Below the pieces are notes generated by a model. It was not told the DNA's origin, did no database searches, and worked only from the letters and a program-made list of their open reading frames with translations. From Streptomyces alfalfae (GTDB lineage: Bacteria > Actinomycetota > Actinomycetes > Streptomycetales > Streptomycetaceae), in the NCBI RefSeq assembly GCF_004127445.1, contig NZ_QEXM01000023.1, positions 1-64,000 of the forward strand: DNA of 64,000 nucleotides, written 5' to 3'. Position numbers and translations under genes: made by a program. Shown here piece after piece: positions 52,067-63,184 of this stretch (the stretch's first letter is position 1; each line of letters begins with the position of its first letter).

Positions 52067-52359
52067 TGACGCAGCGTAGTCCTCTAGATCGCCCTTTCCG
52101 TACGGAGCGCGGCATGTCGCTTCCTGACCGCTCATGCCCGGGTTGGACTCGATTACGTATCTCTCCGCGACCGTCCTGGCCGTGCGAAATGACTCGATTC
52201 GCGCCATGTGGTGACCGGATTCAACACCACCAGCCCCGGTAGTCACCGGCGTCACCGCAGGTCAACGAGGTGCGCCAGGGTCACTCCCGGCGCAGGGGCA
52301 CGACGCGACACGGTGGGGTGACGTCGTCGAGAGTCGTCGCGGCCCGCTCAAGAGTGCGG

Positions 52360-52365
52360 TACCGT
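52360..52365 (+). promoter_or_regulatory. -10-like TACCGT before the DUF3499 gene
   Basis: TACCGT lies 8 nt before GTG 52374, with no ribosome-binding site in the gap; compatible with a leaderless transcript. Confidence 0.4.
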
Positions 52366-52373
52366 CCAACGCT

Positions 52374-52745
52374 GTGAGCCCTGTACGTCGCTGTTCGCGC
52401 ACCGCTTGCGGCCGTCCCGCCGTCGCGACGCTGACGTACGTCTACGCCGACTCGACCGCGGTCCTCGGCCCCCTCGCCACCTACGCCGAACCCCATTGCT
52501 ACGACCTGTGCGCCGAGCACTCCGAGCGCCTGACCGCGCCCCGCGGCTGGGAGGTCGTCAGGCTCGCCCACGCCTCCGGCCCGGCGCGCCCCTCCGGCGA
52601 CGACCTCGAAGCGCTCGCCAACGCCGTGCGTGAGGCCGCGCGCCCGCAGGACCGGGCCGCCGAGGGCGGCGCGCCGCGCGCCGCGGACCCCATGGAGGTC
52701 GCCCGCAGGGGCCATCTCAGGGTGCTGCGATCACCGGACTCCTGA
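52374..52745 (+). CDS. DUF3499-family protein with Cys/His zinc-ribbon-like motif (123 aa)
   Basis: Starts SPVRRCSRTACGRPAVATLT, with C-x4-C, and later EPHCYDLCAEHSERLTAPRG, with C-x3-C and histidines. These four cysteines probably bind zinc. The C-terminal third is charged and ends HLRVLRSPDS. DUF3499 proteins are widespread in actinobacteria next to manB; their function is unknown. GTG 52374 is preferred because it directly precedes the conserved start. Confidence 0.85.
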   Translation: MSPVRRCSRTACGRPAVATLTYVYADSTAVLGPLATYAEPHCYDLCAEHSERLTAPRGWEVVRLAHASGPARPSGDDLEALANAVREAARPQDRAAEGGAPRAADPMEVARRGHLRVLRSPDS

Positions 52746-52817
52746 CGCCTCGGGCATCTGACGTCCCGGACACCCTGACGCCTCGGGCTCCTGACGCCCC
52801 GCGTTCCTGACGCCGCC
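52741..52817 (+). repeat. Imperfect tandem repeat, 16-17 nt unit
   Basis: Four full copies and one partial copy of a unit resembling CCTGACGCCTCGGGCT begin at 52741, 52757, 52774, 52790 and 52806, just after the DUF3499 stop and before the lactate permease gene. Confidence 0.7.
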
Positions 52818-52926
52818 GAAGCTCCCTGCCAGGGGCGGCCTTCACGAGATCCACTCCGTCCCGCTCGTTGACGCCCGTTCACCGCCGCCACGACGATTTC
52901 GCCACCCACAGCCCGGGAGGCGTCCC

Positions 52927-54543
52927 TTGTTCGTGCAGCAACTGGAGCCCGTCGCCGACTCGCTCGGCCTGTCCGCCCTCGTCGCGACCCTGCCCCTCCT
53001 GACCGTCCTCGTCCTGCTCGGCGCCGTCCGCATGAAGGCCCACCGCGCGGGACTCATCGGGCTCGCGGTCGCCGTCCTCGTCGCCTGGCTCGGCTACGGG
53101 ATGCCACTCGGCCAGACCGCCTCCAGCGCCGCCCAGGGCGTCCTCTTCGGCCTCTTCCCCATCCTGTGGATCGTGGTGAACGCCCTGTGGGTCCACCGCA
53201 TGACGGTCCGCACCCGGCACTTCGACATCCTGCGCCGCTCCTTCGGCCGCCTCTCCGACGACCCCCGCGTCCAGGCGCTCGTCGTCGCCTTCTGCTTCGG
53301 GGCGCTCCTGGAGGCCCTCGCCGGCTTCGGGGCGCCCGTCGCGATCTGTGCCGTCATGCTCGTCGCCCTCGGCTTCGACCCGGTGCGCGCCGCCGTCGTC
53401 GCCCTCGTCGCGAACACCGCGCCCGTGGCCTTCGGCGCCATGGGCACCCCCGTGGTGACGCTGGCCCAGGTGACGGGCCTCCCGCTGGACACCGTCGCCA
53501 CGGTCGTCGGCCGCCAGACCCCGCTGCTCGCCCTGGTCGTACCGCTGCTCCTGGTCTGGCTCGTGGACGGGCGGCGCGGGCTCCGCGAGACCTGGGTGCC
53601 CGCCCTGGCCTGCGGCTTCGCGTTCGCCGCCGCCCAGTTCGCCGCCTCCAACTACGTCTCCGCCCAGCTGGCCGACATCGGGGCGGCCCTGGTCGGCGCG
53701 GGCGCCCTGGTGGCCGTGCCGCATGCGCGCAGGCCCGCCGCCGAGCCGGTCCGCGCGACGGTCCTCACCGGCGTACGCAGCGAGGACCTCGACCACGACG
53801 ACCCGCGCCCCGAGGTGCTGCGCGCCTACGCCCCGTACGCCCTCATCGTCGCCGTCTTCTCGCTCGCCCAGATCCCCGCCGTGAAGGACCTTCTCGCCAG
53901 GGCGACGCGGACCTTCGACTGGCCCTTCCTCGACGTCGCCGACCCCTCGGGCCACCCGGTCGGCGGCAACGTCTTCTCACTGCCCCTGGTGTCGACCGGC
54001 GGCACGCTCGTGCTGCTCGCGGGCGCGGCCACGGCGGCCGTGATCGGCGTCCACGCGCGCGTGGCGGCACGGGAGTGGGCGGCCACCGTCCACGAACTGC
54101 GCTTCGCGATCCTCACCGTGACATCCGTGCTCGCCCTCGCGTACGTCATGAACCTCTCGGGCCAGGCGGCCACGATCGGGCACTACGTGGCCGCCGCGGG
54201 CGCGGGCCTCGCCTTCCTCTCGCCGGTGCTCGGCTGGTTCGGCGTGGCCGTGACGGGCTCCGACACCTCCGCCAACGCCCTCTTCGGCGCGCTCCAGGTG
54301 ACGGCGGCCAAGGAGGCGGGCCTCTCGCCGGAACTGCTCGCCGCCGCCAACAGCTCCGGCGGCGTCCTCGGCAAGATGATCTCCCCGCAGAACCTGACGA
54401 TCGCCTGCGCCGCCGTCGGACTCGCGGGCAGGGAGGGCGACCTGCTCCGCAAGGTCCTGCCGTGGAGCCTCGGACTGCTCCTGGTGATGTGCCTGGTCGT
54501 GGTCGGCCAGAGCACGGCGGTGCTCGGCTGGACGCTGCCGTGA
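52927..54543 (+). CDS. L-lactate permease, LctP family (538 aa)
   Basis: An integral membrane symporter of about 12-14 helices. Family motifs include FGALLEALAGFGAPVAICAV, ANTAPVAFGAMGTPVVTLAQ, and GVAVTGSDTSANALFGALQV followed by ANSSGGVLGKMISPQNLTIA. It would import lactate with protons; glycolate is a common second substrate. The start is TTG 52927 with GGGAGG seven bases upstream; no ATG or GTG fits. It stands alone, with no lactate dehydrogenase gene adjacent. Confidence 0.9.
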   Translation: MFVQQLEPVADSLGLSALVATLPLLTVLVLLGAVRMKAHRAGLIGLAVAVLVAWLGYGMPLGQTASSAAQGVLFGLFPILWIVVNALWVHRMTVRTRHFDILRRSFGRLSDDPRVQALVVAFCFGALLEALAGFGAPVAICAVMLVALGFDPVRAAVVALVANTAPVAFGAMGTPVVTLAQVTGLPLDTVATVVGRQTPLLALVVPLLLVWLVDGRRGLRETWVPALACGFAFAAAQFAASNYVSAQLADIGAALVGAGALVAVPHARRPAAEPVRATVLTGVRSEDLDHDDPRPEVLRAYAPYALIVAVFSLAQIPAVKDLLARATRTFDWPFLDVADPSGHPVGGNVFSLPLVSTGGTLVLLAGAATAAVIGVHARVAAREWAATVHELRFAILTVTSVLALAYVMNLSGQAATIGHYVAAAGAGLAFLSPVLGWFGVAVTGSDTSANALFGALQVTAAKEAGLSPELLAAANSSGGVLGKMISPQNLTIACAAVGLAGREGDLLRKVLPWSLGLLLVMCLVVVGQSTAVLGWTLP

Positions 54544-54689
54544 GTGGCGCCGTTCACCGTCGGCCGTTGCGGGTAGTTTGGAGTGCCCGACGTGGGGTGA
54601 CCGACGTGGGGAAGGATTGACGCGACTCCCGGGGGCCGACGAGGGCCCGGGGACCACTGAGCTCACAGAATCTCCAGAGAGGGTTGGCC

Positions 54690-56054
54690 GTGACTGCTGA
54701 TCTGTCCCAGATCGTGAAGGCGTACGACGTCCGCGGGGTGGTCCCGGATCAGTGGGACGAGTCGATGGCCGAGCTGTTCGGGGCGGCTTTCGCACAGGTC
54801 ACGTCCGCCGACGCGATCGTGGTCGGCCACGACATGCGGCCCTCCTCGCCCGGCCTCTCGCGGGCCTTCGCGCGCGGCGCCGCGGCCCGCGGCGTGGACG
54901 TCACGGAGATCGGCCTCTGCTCCACCGACCAGCTCTACTACGCCTCGGGCGCGCTGAACCTGCCGGGCGCGATGTTCACGGCCTCGCACAACCCCGCCCG
55001 GTACAACGGCATCAAGATGTGCCGCGCGGGCGCCGCCCCGGTCGGCCAGGACACCGGCCTCGGCGAGATCCGCGCCCTGGTGGAGGGCTGGCTGGAGTCC
55101 GGCGCCCCCGAGGACGCGGCGGACGCGGGCACTCTCACGCGGCGCGAGACGTTGACGGACTACGCGGCGCACCTGCGCGGCCTCGTCGACCTGACCGCCA
55201 TCCGCCCCCTGAAGGTCGTGGTCGACGCGGGCAACGGCATGGGCGGGCACACCGTCCCCACCGTCTTCGAGGGCCTGCCGCTCGACCTCGTCCCGATGTA
55301 CTTCGAGCTGGACGGCACCTTCCCCAACCACGAGGCGAACCCCCTGGACCCGGCGAACATCGTGGACCTCCAGGAGCGTGTCCGCGCCGAGGGCGCCGAC
55401 CTCGGCATCGCCTTCGACGGCGACGCGGACCGCTGCTTCGTGGTCGACGAGAACGGCGCCCCGGTCTCCCCTTCGGCCATCACCGCCCTGGTCGCCTCCC
55501 GCGAGCTGGCCCGCCACGGCGGCAAGGGCACGGTCATCCACAACCTGATCACCTCCTGGTCCGTCCCGGAGGTCGTCAAGGAGAGCGGCGGCACGCCCGT
55601 GCGCACGCGCGTGGGCCACTCCTTCATCAAGGAGGAGATGGCCAAGACCGGCGCGATCTTCGGCGGCGAGCACTCCGCGCACTACTACTTCAAGGACTTC
55701 TGGAACGCGGACACGGGCATGCTCGCCGCCCTCCACGTCCTCGCGGCCCTCGGCGGCCAGCAGGGCACGCTCTCCGCCCTCGTCCAGCAGTACGACCGGT
55801 ACGCGGGCTCCGGGGAGATCAACTCCACGGTCGACGACCAGACCGCCCGCCTCGCCGCGATCAAGACGGCGTACGAGGGCCGGGACGGCGTCACCCTGGA
55901 CGAGCTGGACGGCCTCACGGTGACCGCGGCCGACTGGTGGTTCAACGTCCGCGCCTCCAACACCGAGCCCCTGCTGCGGCTCAACGTCGAGGCCCGCGAC
56001 GAGGCCACGATGGCGAAGGTCCGCGACGAGGCGCTGGCGATCATCCGCGGCTGA
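54690..56054 (+). CDS. manB: Phosphomannomutase/phosphoglucomutase ManB (454 aa)
   Basis: An alpha-D-phosphohexomutase. [20 protein letters not shown] is the start motif, [13 protein letters not shown] carries the phosphorylated Ser99, FDGDADRCF binds magnesium, [13 protein letters not shown] recognises the sugar, and [15 protein letters not shown] binds the phosphate. It converts mannose-6-phosphate to mannose-1-phosphate (and may act on glucose phosphates). GTG 54690 is chosen for AGAGGG six bases upstream; TTG 54684 abuts that site. It heads the mannose block 54690-59079. Confidence 0.92.
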   Translation: MTADLSQIVKAYDVRGVVPDQWDESMAELFGAAFAQVTSADAIVVGHDMRPSSPGLSRAFARGAAARGVDVTEIGLCSTDQLYYASGALNLPGAMFTASHNPARYNGIKMCRAGAAPVGQDTGLGEIRALVEGWLESGAPEDAADAGTLTRRETLTDYAAHLRGLVDLTAIRPLKVVVDAGNGMGGHTVPTVFEGLPLDLVPMYFELDGTFPNHEANPLDPANIVDLQERVRAEGADLGIAFDGDADRCFVVDENGAPVSPSAITALVASRELARHGGKGTVIHNLITSWSVPEVVKESGGTPVRTRVGHSFIKEEMAKTGAIFGGEHSAHYYFKDFWNADTGMLAALHVLAALGGQQGTLSALVQQYDRYAGSGEINSTVDDQTARLAAIKTAYEGRDGVTLDELDGLTVTAADWWFNVRASNTEPLLRLNVEARDEATMAKVRDEALAIIRG

Positions 56055-56232
56055 GCGGACAAGGGGCAGAGTGCCCGAGGGCGGGGGCTTCGGTCCCGTG
56101 GGGGCGGGCTTCGGTCCGTCCCCACGCCGCGCCCCGCACGGAGGTAGGCTGACCGGGCCGCGTCCTGCCCCGCACCACCGGTGCCGCGGGACCGCGGAAA
56201 CCCACCACATCAGCTCGAAGGGACCCACCCCC

Positions 56233-56409
56233 ATGGCGCTCGAAGCCGGCCTCCTGGAGATCCTCGCCTGCCCGGCCTGCCACGCTCCCCTCAACGAGAC
56301 GGAGACCGAGCTGGTCTGCACGGCGGACGCCAAGGAGTGCGGCCTCGCCTACCCGGTCCGCGACGGCATCCCCGTCCTCCTGGTCGACGAGGCCCGCCGC
56401 CCCGCGTAA
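56233..56409 (+). CDS. Trm112-family zinc-ribbon protein (58 aa)
   Basis: A compact Trm112-like protein: [20 protein letters not shown], then [21 protein letters not shown]-x2-C plus later cysteines can bind zinc. In other organisms Trm112 is an activator of methyltransferases; the bacterial forms lie next to sugar or lipid genes and their partner is not known. ATG 56233 follows AAGGGA; the longer frame to 56071 is GC-skewed spacer. It sits between manB and the SIS gene, as in other actinobacteria. Confidence 0.85.
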   Translation: MALEAGLLEILACPACHAPLNETETELVCTADAKECGLAYPVRDGIPVLLVDEARRPA

Positions 56410-56651
56410 CGGCACGGGAGCCCTGCCTCACGGCAGGGAACCCCTCTCGCGCACGGCACGACCCACGCACGGCGCGAGCGCCCCGCGCGGCGGCGCACGC
56501 CGGTCCGGGGAGCGCCCGCCCGAAGGGAACGGCGCACGTGCCGCGTGACACCGCACCGCGCAGGAAGCGCCGGCCGCTGGACGGACCGGCGATGCGCCCC
56601 GCACGACAACGCCGTGCAGGAAGCCGCGCACGGCGATCGGAGGCCTGACCC

Positions 56652-57845
56652 ATGCTCGACGAGTCGCTGCTGGAAGACCCGGAGGCGCTGGCCCGCGCCG
56701 ACCGCCGCGGACTGCTGCGCGGCGCCGCGGAGGCGGGCGCCCGCGTGCGCACCGCGATCCGCCACGCCACCGAGGCCGGGCTCACGGAACTCAAGCCGGA
56801 CGGCCGCCCCCGCGCCATCCTGATCGCGGGCCCCGGCACCGCCGCCGCCTGCGTGGCCAACGTCCTCGACGGCCTGGTCAGCGCCGCCTGCCCCGTCATC
56901 CGCCTCGCCCCGACCGGCGTCGCCCCCGCCGCGGGCGCCCTGCGCTGGGCGCTGCCCGGCTGGGTCGGCCCGGTGGACCTGCTGCTCATCGCGACCCCGG
57001 ACGGTTCCGAACCGGGCCTCTCGCTCCTCGCCGAGCAGGCCTACCGCCGCGGCTGCACGGTCGTCGCGGTCGCCCCCGCCCGCACCCCGATCGCCGAGAG
57101 CGTGGAGGGCAGCCACGGCCTCACCGTCCCCATGGCGGCCTCGCCCTACGGCTCCTACGAGGGCGGGCACGACGAGGCCGCGCGCGCCGCCGTCTCGTAC
57201 GAGGCACGCCGCGTCGAGGACGAAGCCGCCCCCGGCGCCCCCGGCACCCTGTGGGCGCTCCTCGTCCCGCTCCTCGTGCTCATGGACCGCACCGGCCTCA
57301 CCGCCGCCCCCGTCGACGCCCTGCAACGGCTCGCCGACCGCCTCGACCGCGTCGCCGAACGCTGCGGCCCCGCCGTCGCCACGTACAGCAACCCCGCCAA
57401 GACCCTCGCCGCCGAGCTGGCCGACGCCCTCCCGCTGATCTGGACCGAGGGCCCCACGGCCGACGTCGCGGGCCGCCGCTTCGCCGCCACCCTCGCCGAA
57501 CTCGCCGGGCACGCCGCCCTCGCCGCCGAACTGCCCGAGGCCCTGCCCGCGCACGGCGCCCTCCTCGCGGGCAACCCCGCCGGCGGCGACGACACCGACG
57601 ACTTCTTCCGCGACCGCGTCGACGACCCGGCGGCCCTGCGCGCCCGCGTGGTGCTGCTCCGCGACCGTCCGGTGGACGCCGGCGGCCTCACCGCGGCCCC
57701 CGCGGCGCGCGAACTGGCCCACGGCCACGACGTCGCGCTCAGCGAACTGGAACCGGAGGACGGCGAAGGACTCGACGCCCTCGCCGACCTGATCGGCATC
57801 ACGGATTTCACCGCCGTTTACCTGTCGCTCGCCGGCAGCGACTGA
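56652..57845 (+). CDS. SIS-domain protein, phosphoglucose/phosphomannose-isomerase-like (397 aa)
   Basis: The C-terminal half (about 210-390) resembles the bacterial bifunctional phosphoglucose/phosphomannose isomerase C-terminal domain (TYSNPAKTLAAELADALPLI). The N-terminal half holds a degenerate SIS fold (ILIAGPGTAAACVANVLDGL, LLLIATPDGSEPGLSLLAEQ). Catalytic residues cannot be verified. It starts 8 nt after GGAGG. Lying between manB and manA, it may bind or isomerise sugar phosphates of the same pathway, but ManA already covers the mannose-6-phosphate step. Confidence 0.8.
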   Translation: MLDESLLEDPEALARADRRGLLRGAAEAGARVRTAIRHATEAGLTELKPDGRPRAILIAGPGTAAACVANVLDGLVSAACPVIRLAPTGVAPAAGALRWALPGWVGPVDLLLIATPDGSEPGLSLLAEQAYRRGCTVVAVAPARTPIAESVEGSHGLTVPMAASPYGSYEGGHDEAARAAVSYEARRVEDEAAPGAPGTLWALLVPLLVLMDRTGLTAAPVDALQRLADRLDRVAERCGPAVATYSNPAKTLAAELADALPLIWTEGPTADVAGRRFAATLAELAGHAALAAELPEALPAHGALLAGNPAGGDDTDDFFRDRVDDPAALRARVVLLRDRPVDAGGLTAAPAARELAHGHDVALSELEPEDGEGLDALADLIGITDFTAVYLSLAGSD

Positions 57846-57927
57846 TCATGACCCCGCGGTCCAGCGCCGTGCCGCCACCGGTCGACCCCGCAGTCCAGCA
57901 TTCGCGTACGTAAGGGAGGGCCCCTCC

Positions 57928-59079
57928 GTGGACCGCCTCACCAACACCATCCGCCCCTACGCCTGGGGTTCCACCACCGCCATCGCGGAGCTCACCGGCG
58001 CCGAGCCGAGCGGTGAACCGCAGGCCGAGATGTGGATGGGCGCCCACCCGGGCGCGCCCTCGCGCACCGGACGCGGCACGCTCGACGAGGTCATCGGCGC
58101 GGACCCGGAGCGCGAGCTCGGCCAGGCCGCGGCCGACAAGTTCGGCCCCCGCCTGCCCTTCCTGCTCAAGCTCCTCGCCGCGGGCGCCCCGCTCTCCCTC
58201 CAGGTCCACCCCGACCTCGCGCAGGCCAAGAAGGGCTACGAGGACGAGGAGCGCCGCGGCGTCCCGATCGACGCCCCGCACCGCAACTACAAGGACGCCA
58301 ACCACAAGCCCGAACTGATCTGCGCCCTCACGCCGTTCGACGGCCTGTGCGGTTTCCGCGCCCCCGACGACACCGCGGACCTGTTCGAGGGCCTGGGCGT
58401 CGACTCCCTCAAGCCGTACGTCGACCTGCTGCGCGCCCACCCCGAGGACAGCGCCCTGCGCGAGGTCCTGACGGCCGTGCTGACCGCCGACCCCGAACAG
58501 ATGGCCGAGACCGTCACCGAGGTCGCGGCCGCCGCCCGACGCCTCGGCGGCGCCTACGCCCCCTACGCCGGCATCGCCCACCACTACCCCGGCGACCCCG
58601 GCGTCATCGCCGCGATGCTCCTCAACCACGTACGGCTCCAACCGGGCGAGGCCCTGTTCCTGGGCGCCGGCGTCCCGCACGCCTACCTCGACGGACTCGG
58701 CGTCGAGATCATGGCCAACAGCGACAACGTCCTGCGCTGCGGCCTGACCCCCAAGCACGTCGACGTCCCCGAACTCCTGCGCATCGTCCGCTTCGAGCCC
58801 ACCGACCCGGGAATCCTGCGCCCCGAGGCCTCGTCCGACGGCGAGGAGGTCTACGAAACCCCCATCGACGAGTTCCGCCTCTCCCGGTACGTCCTGCCCG
58901 AGGGCGCCGCCCCGCACGACCTCACCGCGGGCACCCCGCAGATCCTGCTCTGCACCGCGGGCACGGTCCGCGCGGGCGAACTGGCGCTGGGACCGGGCGA
59001 GTCCGCGTTCGTCCCCGCGGGCGAAAAGGCCGAAGTGTCCGGACCCGGCACGCTTTTCCGCGCCGCTGTGGTGGCCTGA
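57928..59079 (+). CDS. manA: Mannose-6-phosphate isomerase ManA, class I (383 aa)
   Basis: A type I PMI with zinc-binding cupin. The start IRPYAWGSTTAIAELTG is typical, SLQVHPDLAQAKKGYEDEER and YKDANHKPELICALTPFDGL supply the metal ligands (Q, H, E), and ALFLGAGVPHAYLDGLGVEI carries the last His. It interconverts fructose-6-phosphate and mannose-6-phosphate. The GTG follows GGGAGGG. With manB and the pyrophosphorylase at 40185 it completes the GDP-mannose route. Confidence 0.93.
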   Translation: MDRLTNTIRPYAWGSTTAIAELTGAEPSGEPQAEMWMGAHPGAPSRTGRGTLDEVIGADPERELGQAAADKFGPRLPFLLKLLAAGAPLSLQVHPDLAQAKKGYEDEERRGVPIDAPHRNYKDANHKPELICALTPFDGLCGFRAPDDTADLFEGLGVDSLKPYVDLLRAHPEDSALREVLTAVLTADPEQMAETVTEVAAAARRLGGAYAPYAGIAHHYPGDPGVIAAMLLNHVRLQPGEALFLGAGVPHAYLDGLGVEIMANSDNVLRCGLTPKHVDVPELLRIVRFEPTDPGILRPEASSDGEEVYETPIDEFRLSRYVLPEGAAPHDLTAGTPQILLCTAGTVRAGELALGPGESAFVPAGEKAEVSGPGTLFRAAVVA

Positions 59080-59190
59080 CGCGTCAGCACCCCCGCGTGC
59101 TGCAACAATGACCCACCGCAAAGGCCGGGCAAAGCACTGCCCGCCGACAACGGCCGAGAACGTACGGAAGCGAAGGGACCCCGGGCACTC

Positions 59191-60150
59191 ATGAGCGCGT
59201 CAGGCGGAACAAAGGCGATTGTCGCGGCACTCGCCGCGAACCTCGCGATCGCGGTGGCGAAATTCGTCGCGTTCATCTTCAGCGGCTCCTCGTCGATGCT
59301 CGCCGAGAGCGTCCACTCCCTCGCCGACTCCGGCAACCAGGGACTGCTCCTCCTCGGCGGCAAGAAGGCACAGCGCGAGGCGACCCCGCAGCACCCGTTC
59401 GGCTACGGACGCGAGCGGTACATCTACGCCTTCCTCGTCTCCATCGTCCTCTTCTCGGTCGGCGGCATGTTCGCGATCTACGAGGGCTACGAGAAGATCA
59501 AGCACCCGCACGAGCTGGAGCACTGGTACTGGCCCGTCGGGGTCCTGGTGTTCGCGATCATCGCGGAGAGCTTCTCCTTCCGGACCGCCATCAAGGAGTC
59601 CAACGCGACGCGCGGCACGCTCACCTGGACGCAGTTCGTCCGCCGCGCCAAGGCCCCGGAGCTGCCCGTCGTCCTCCTGGAGGACCTCGGCGCGCTCGTC
59701 GGCCTGATCCTCGCCCTCGGCGGCGTCGGTCTCGCCCTGGCCACCGGCGACGGCGTCTGGGACGGCATCGGCACGCTCTGCATCGGTGTCCTGCTCATCG
59801 TGATCGCGATCGTCCTGGCCGCCGAGACGAAGTCGCTGCTGCTCGGCGAGTCCGCGGGCGCCGCGGAGGTCGAGAAGATCGAGAAGGCCCTGGTCGACGG
59901 CGACACCGTCACCCGCGTCATCCACATGCGCACGCTCCACCTCGGCCCCGAGGAACTCCTCGTCGCCGCGAAGATCGCCGTCCAGCACGACGACACCGCC
60001 GGCGAGGTCGCCGCCGCCATCAACGCGGCGGAGGAGCGCATCCGCGCCGCCGTCCCGATCGCCCGCGTGATCTACCTGGAGCCCGACATCTACAGCGAGA
60101 GCGCCGCCGCCGCGGGCCAGAACCCGGCGAAGGCCCCGGGCGGCCACTGA
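59191..60150 (+). CDS. Cation diffusion facilitator transporter (319 aa)
   Basis: Six membrane helices and a C-terminal cytoplasmic domain. TM2 has SMLAESVHSLADSGNQGLLL with the His/Asp metal site, and TM5 has LLEDLGALVGLILALGGVGL with the second pair. HPFGYGRERYIYAFLVSIVL is the usual loop after TM2. It exports zinc, iron or manganese in exchange for protons. The ATG follows GAAGGGA. The His/Asp set is closest to zinc or iron-type CDFs, but selectivity cannot be fixed by reading. Confidence 0.9.
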   Translation: MSASGGTKAIVAALAANLAIAVAKFVAFIFSGSSSMLAESVHSLADSGNQGLLLLGGKKAQREATPQHPFGYGRERYIYAFLVSIVLFSVGGMFAIYEGYEKIKHPHELEHWYWPVGVLVFAIIAESFSFRTAIKESNATRGTLTWTQFVRRAKAPELPVVLLEDLGALVGLILALGGVGLALATGDGVWDGIGTLCIGVLLIVIAIVLAAETKSLLLGESAGAAEVEKIEKALVDGDTVTRVIHMRTLHLGPEELLVAAKIAVQHDDTAGEVAAAINAAEERIRAAVPIARVIYLEPDIYSESAAAAGQNPAKAPGGH

Positions 60151-60173
60151 CCCGGCTGACGCAGGACGCGAAG

Positions 60174-60235
60174 GGGAGGGGCCCCGCACCGCGCAGGGAC
60201 GCCACGGGCGTCCGGGCCGGCGCGGGGCCCCTCCC
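60174..60235 (+). terminator. Terminator after the cation transporter gene
   Basis: Arms 60174-60187 and 60222-60235 (14 bp) enclose an inner GACGCC/GGCGTC stem. The rest of the 333-bp gap up to sahH holds a possible -10 (TAGCTT near 60305) and no gene. Confidence 0.75.
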
Positions 60236-60336
60236 GTGTCTCGTTCCGCCCGCCGACGGCCGCCCGCCCGAAGGCGGGCTGGGGCTCGCGGGGCCTCCCG
60301 GTGTAGCTTGGTGACCGAGCCAGACGTCGCTGCTGA

Positions 60337-61941
<1,605 letters not shown>

Positions 61942-62216
61942 CGGGCGCCGCCGACGGCCCCGGGAGCCGTCGCCGGCCACGGCTGCCGACGGCCCACCCC
62001 GACCGCCGCGCCCAGCTCCGGCCGCCGCTGGTCGGCTGAGGCCGCCGACGGTCGGCCGCGGCTGGACGGCTGCGGCTGGTTCGGTCGTGGTGCCGCCGCG
62101 GCAGGTCCGGTTGTGGGCCCGGTGTCGTGCGTGGGCCCACGGCTGTCGCCGGTCCGGTGGTGAACTCGCCGCCGGGTCCGGTCTCACCGCACAGTCACCG
62201 GCCGTCGGTCGCCACC

Positions 62217-62349
62217 CCGCCGACCGGCTGCGGCGCGGCGCCGCAACCGCTTACCGACTGCGGCGCGGCACCGCTTACCGGTCGCGGCCACCGCACCGCT
62301 GACCGGCTGCGGCCCAGCGCCATTCACCGGCTGCGGCCACCGCATCGCT
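62217..62349 (+). repeat. GC-rich imperfect tandem repeats after sahH
   Basis: Five degenerate units of about 24-27 nt, each like GGCTGCGGC plus a variable core plus CGCTGACC, fill this part of the 596-bp region between sahH and the next gene. The rest of that region (61942-62216) is also GCCG-rich. I find no gene or RNA in it. Confidence 0.65.
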
Positions 62350-62537
62350 GACCAGCCGGCGGTCGGCCCGCGGTGGCCGGGCAGACGGGCAGTCCCCCTC
62401 AGCAGGCCCTCGCCACATGGCGGGGGCCTGCTCCATACCCTGGCCCGGACGATCAGGCCCGCGCGGATCCGCCCCGCGTGGACCCGCACGGATCAGACCC
62501 GCCCCACCTGACGCCACCTGACCGAGGACTCAAGCCC

Positions 62538-63152
62538 ATGCCCCGCGGCCGATATTCGCTCCATGACGTGCACGATCACACCCCCCTCGGTGAAGAACAC
62601 TTCCACTGCGCCCCCGGCCCCTCGGGCTGGCGCTACGTCGCCCAACGCACCACCCCCACGAACCCCCGGGCGGGCTCCGTCGACCTCGCGCTCGACGACC
62701 GAGGCCGCCCCATCCGTCTCGAACTCCACGCGGGCGACTGGCAGGTCCGCGCCGCCGCCCTCAACGGCGTCACCTGGGTCCGCACCGACCCCACCCACGC
62801 ACACGCCACCGAGGACAACGCCCCCGCCCACGCCTTCACCGGCACATCCCCCGCCTTCCTCATCGCGACGGCCAGGCTGCTGCGCCTCGCCCCCGCTTCC
62901 CCCGCGACCCGCGTCCGCCTGGTCGCCTTCACGGACCCGGTCCTCGCCCCCCGCACCCTCGACCAGTCCTGGGCCCTGCTGAAGAGAGAAGCACACCCCA
63001 CTGACAACGGCCCGCTGACCGTGGACGAATACCAGGTCACAGCCCTGGACACGGGCGAGCAGCACGCGATCCACATCGCCGGCGACGTGGTTGTCGCGGC
63101 CCCCGGCATCGAGCTCGAAGACCTCGAAACCCCGCCGTCCACCTTCGCCTGA
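62538..63152 (+). CDS. Uncharacterised soluble protein (204 aa)
   Basis: Starts MPRGRYSLHDVHDHTPLGEE, then HFHCAPGPSGWRYVAQ and a long beta-rich region with GDWQVRAAALNGVTWVRTDP and DEYQVTALDTGEQHAIHIAG. No signal peptide or transmembrane segment. I do not recognise a family. ATG 62538 begins the conserved-looking part; the longer frame to 62373 is proline-rich and less convincing. It converges with the RDD gene 32 bp away. Confidence 0.7.
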   Translation: MPRGRYSLHDVHDHTPLGEEHFHCAPGPSGWRYVAQRTTPTNPRAGSVDLALDDRGRPIRLELHAGDWQVRAAALNGVTWVRTDPTHAHATEDNAPAHAFTGTSPAFLIATARLLRLAPASPATRVRLVAFTDPVLAPRTLDQSWALLKREAHPTDNGPLTVDEYQVTALDTGEQHAIHIAGDVVVAAPGIELEDLETPPSTFA

Positions 63153-63184
63153 CGCCCACCCGCCGCGGCACCGGCCGACGCGGT

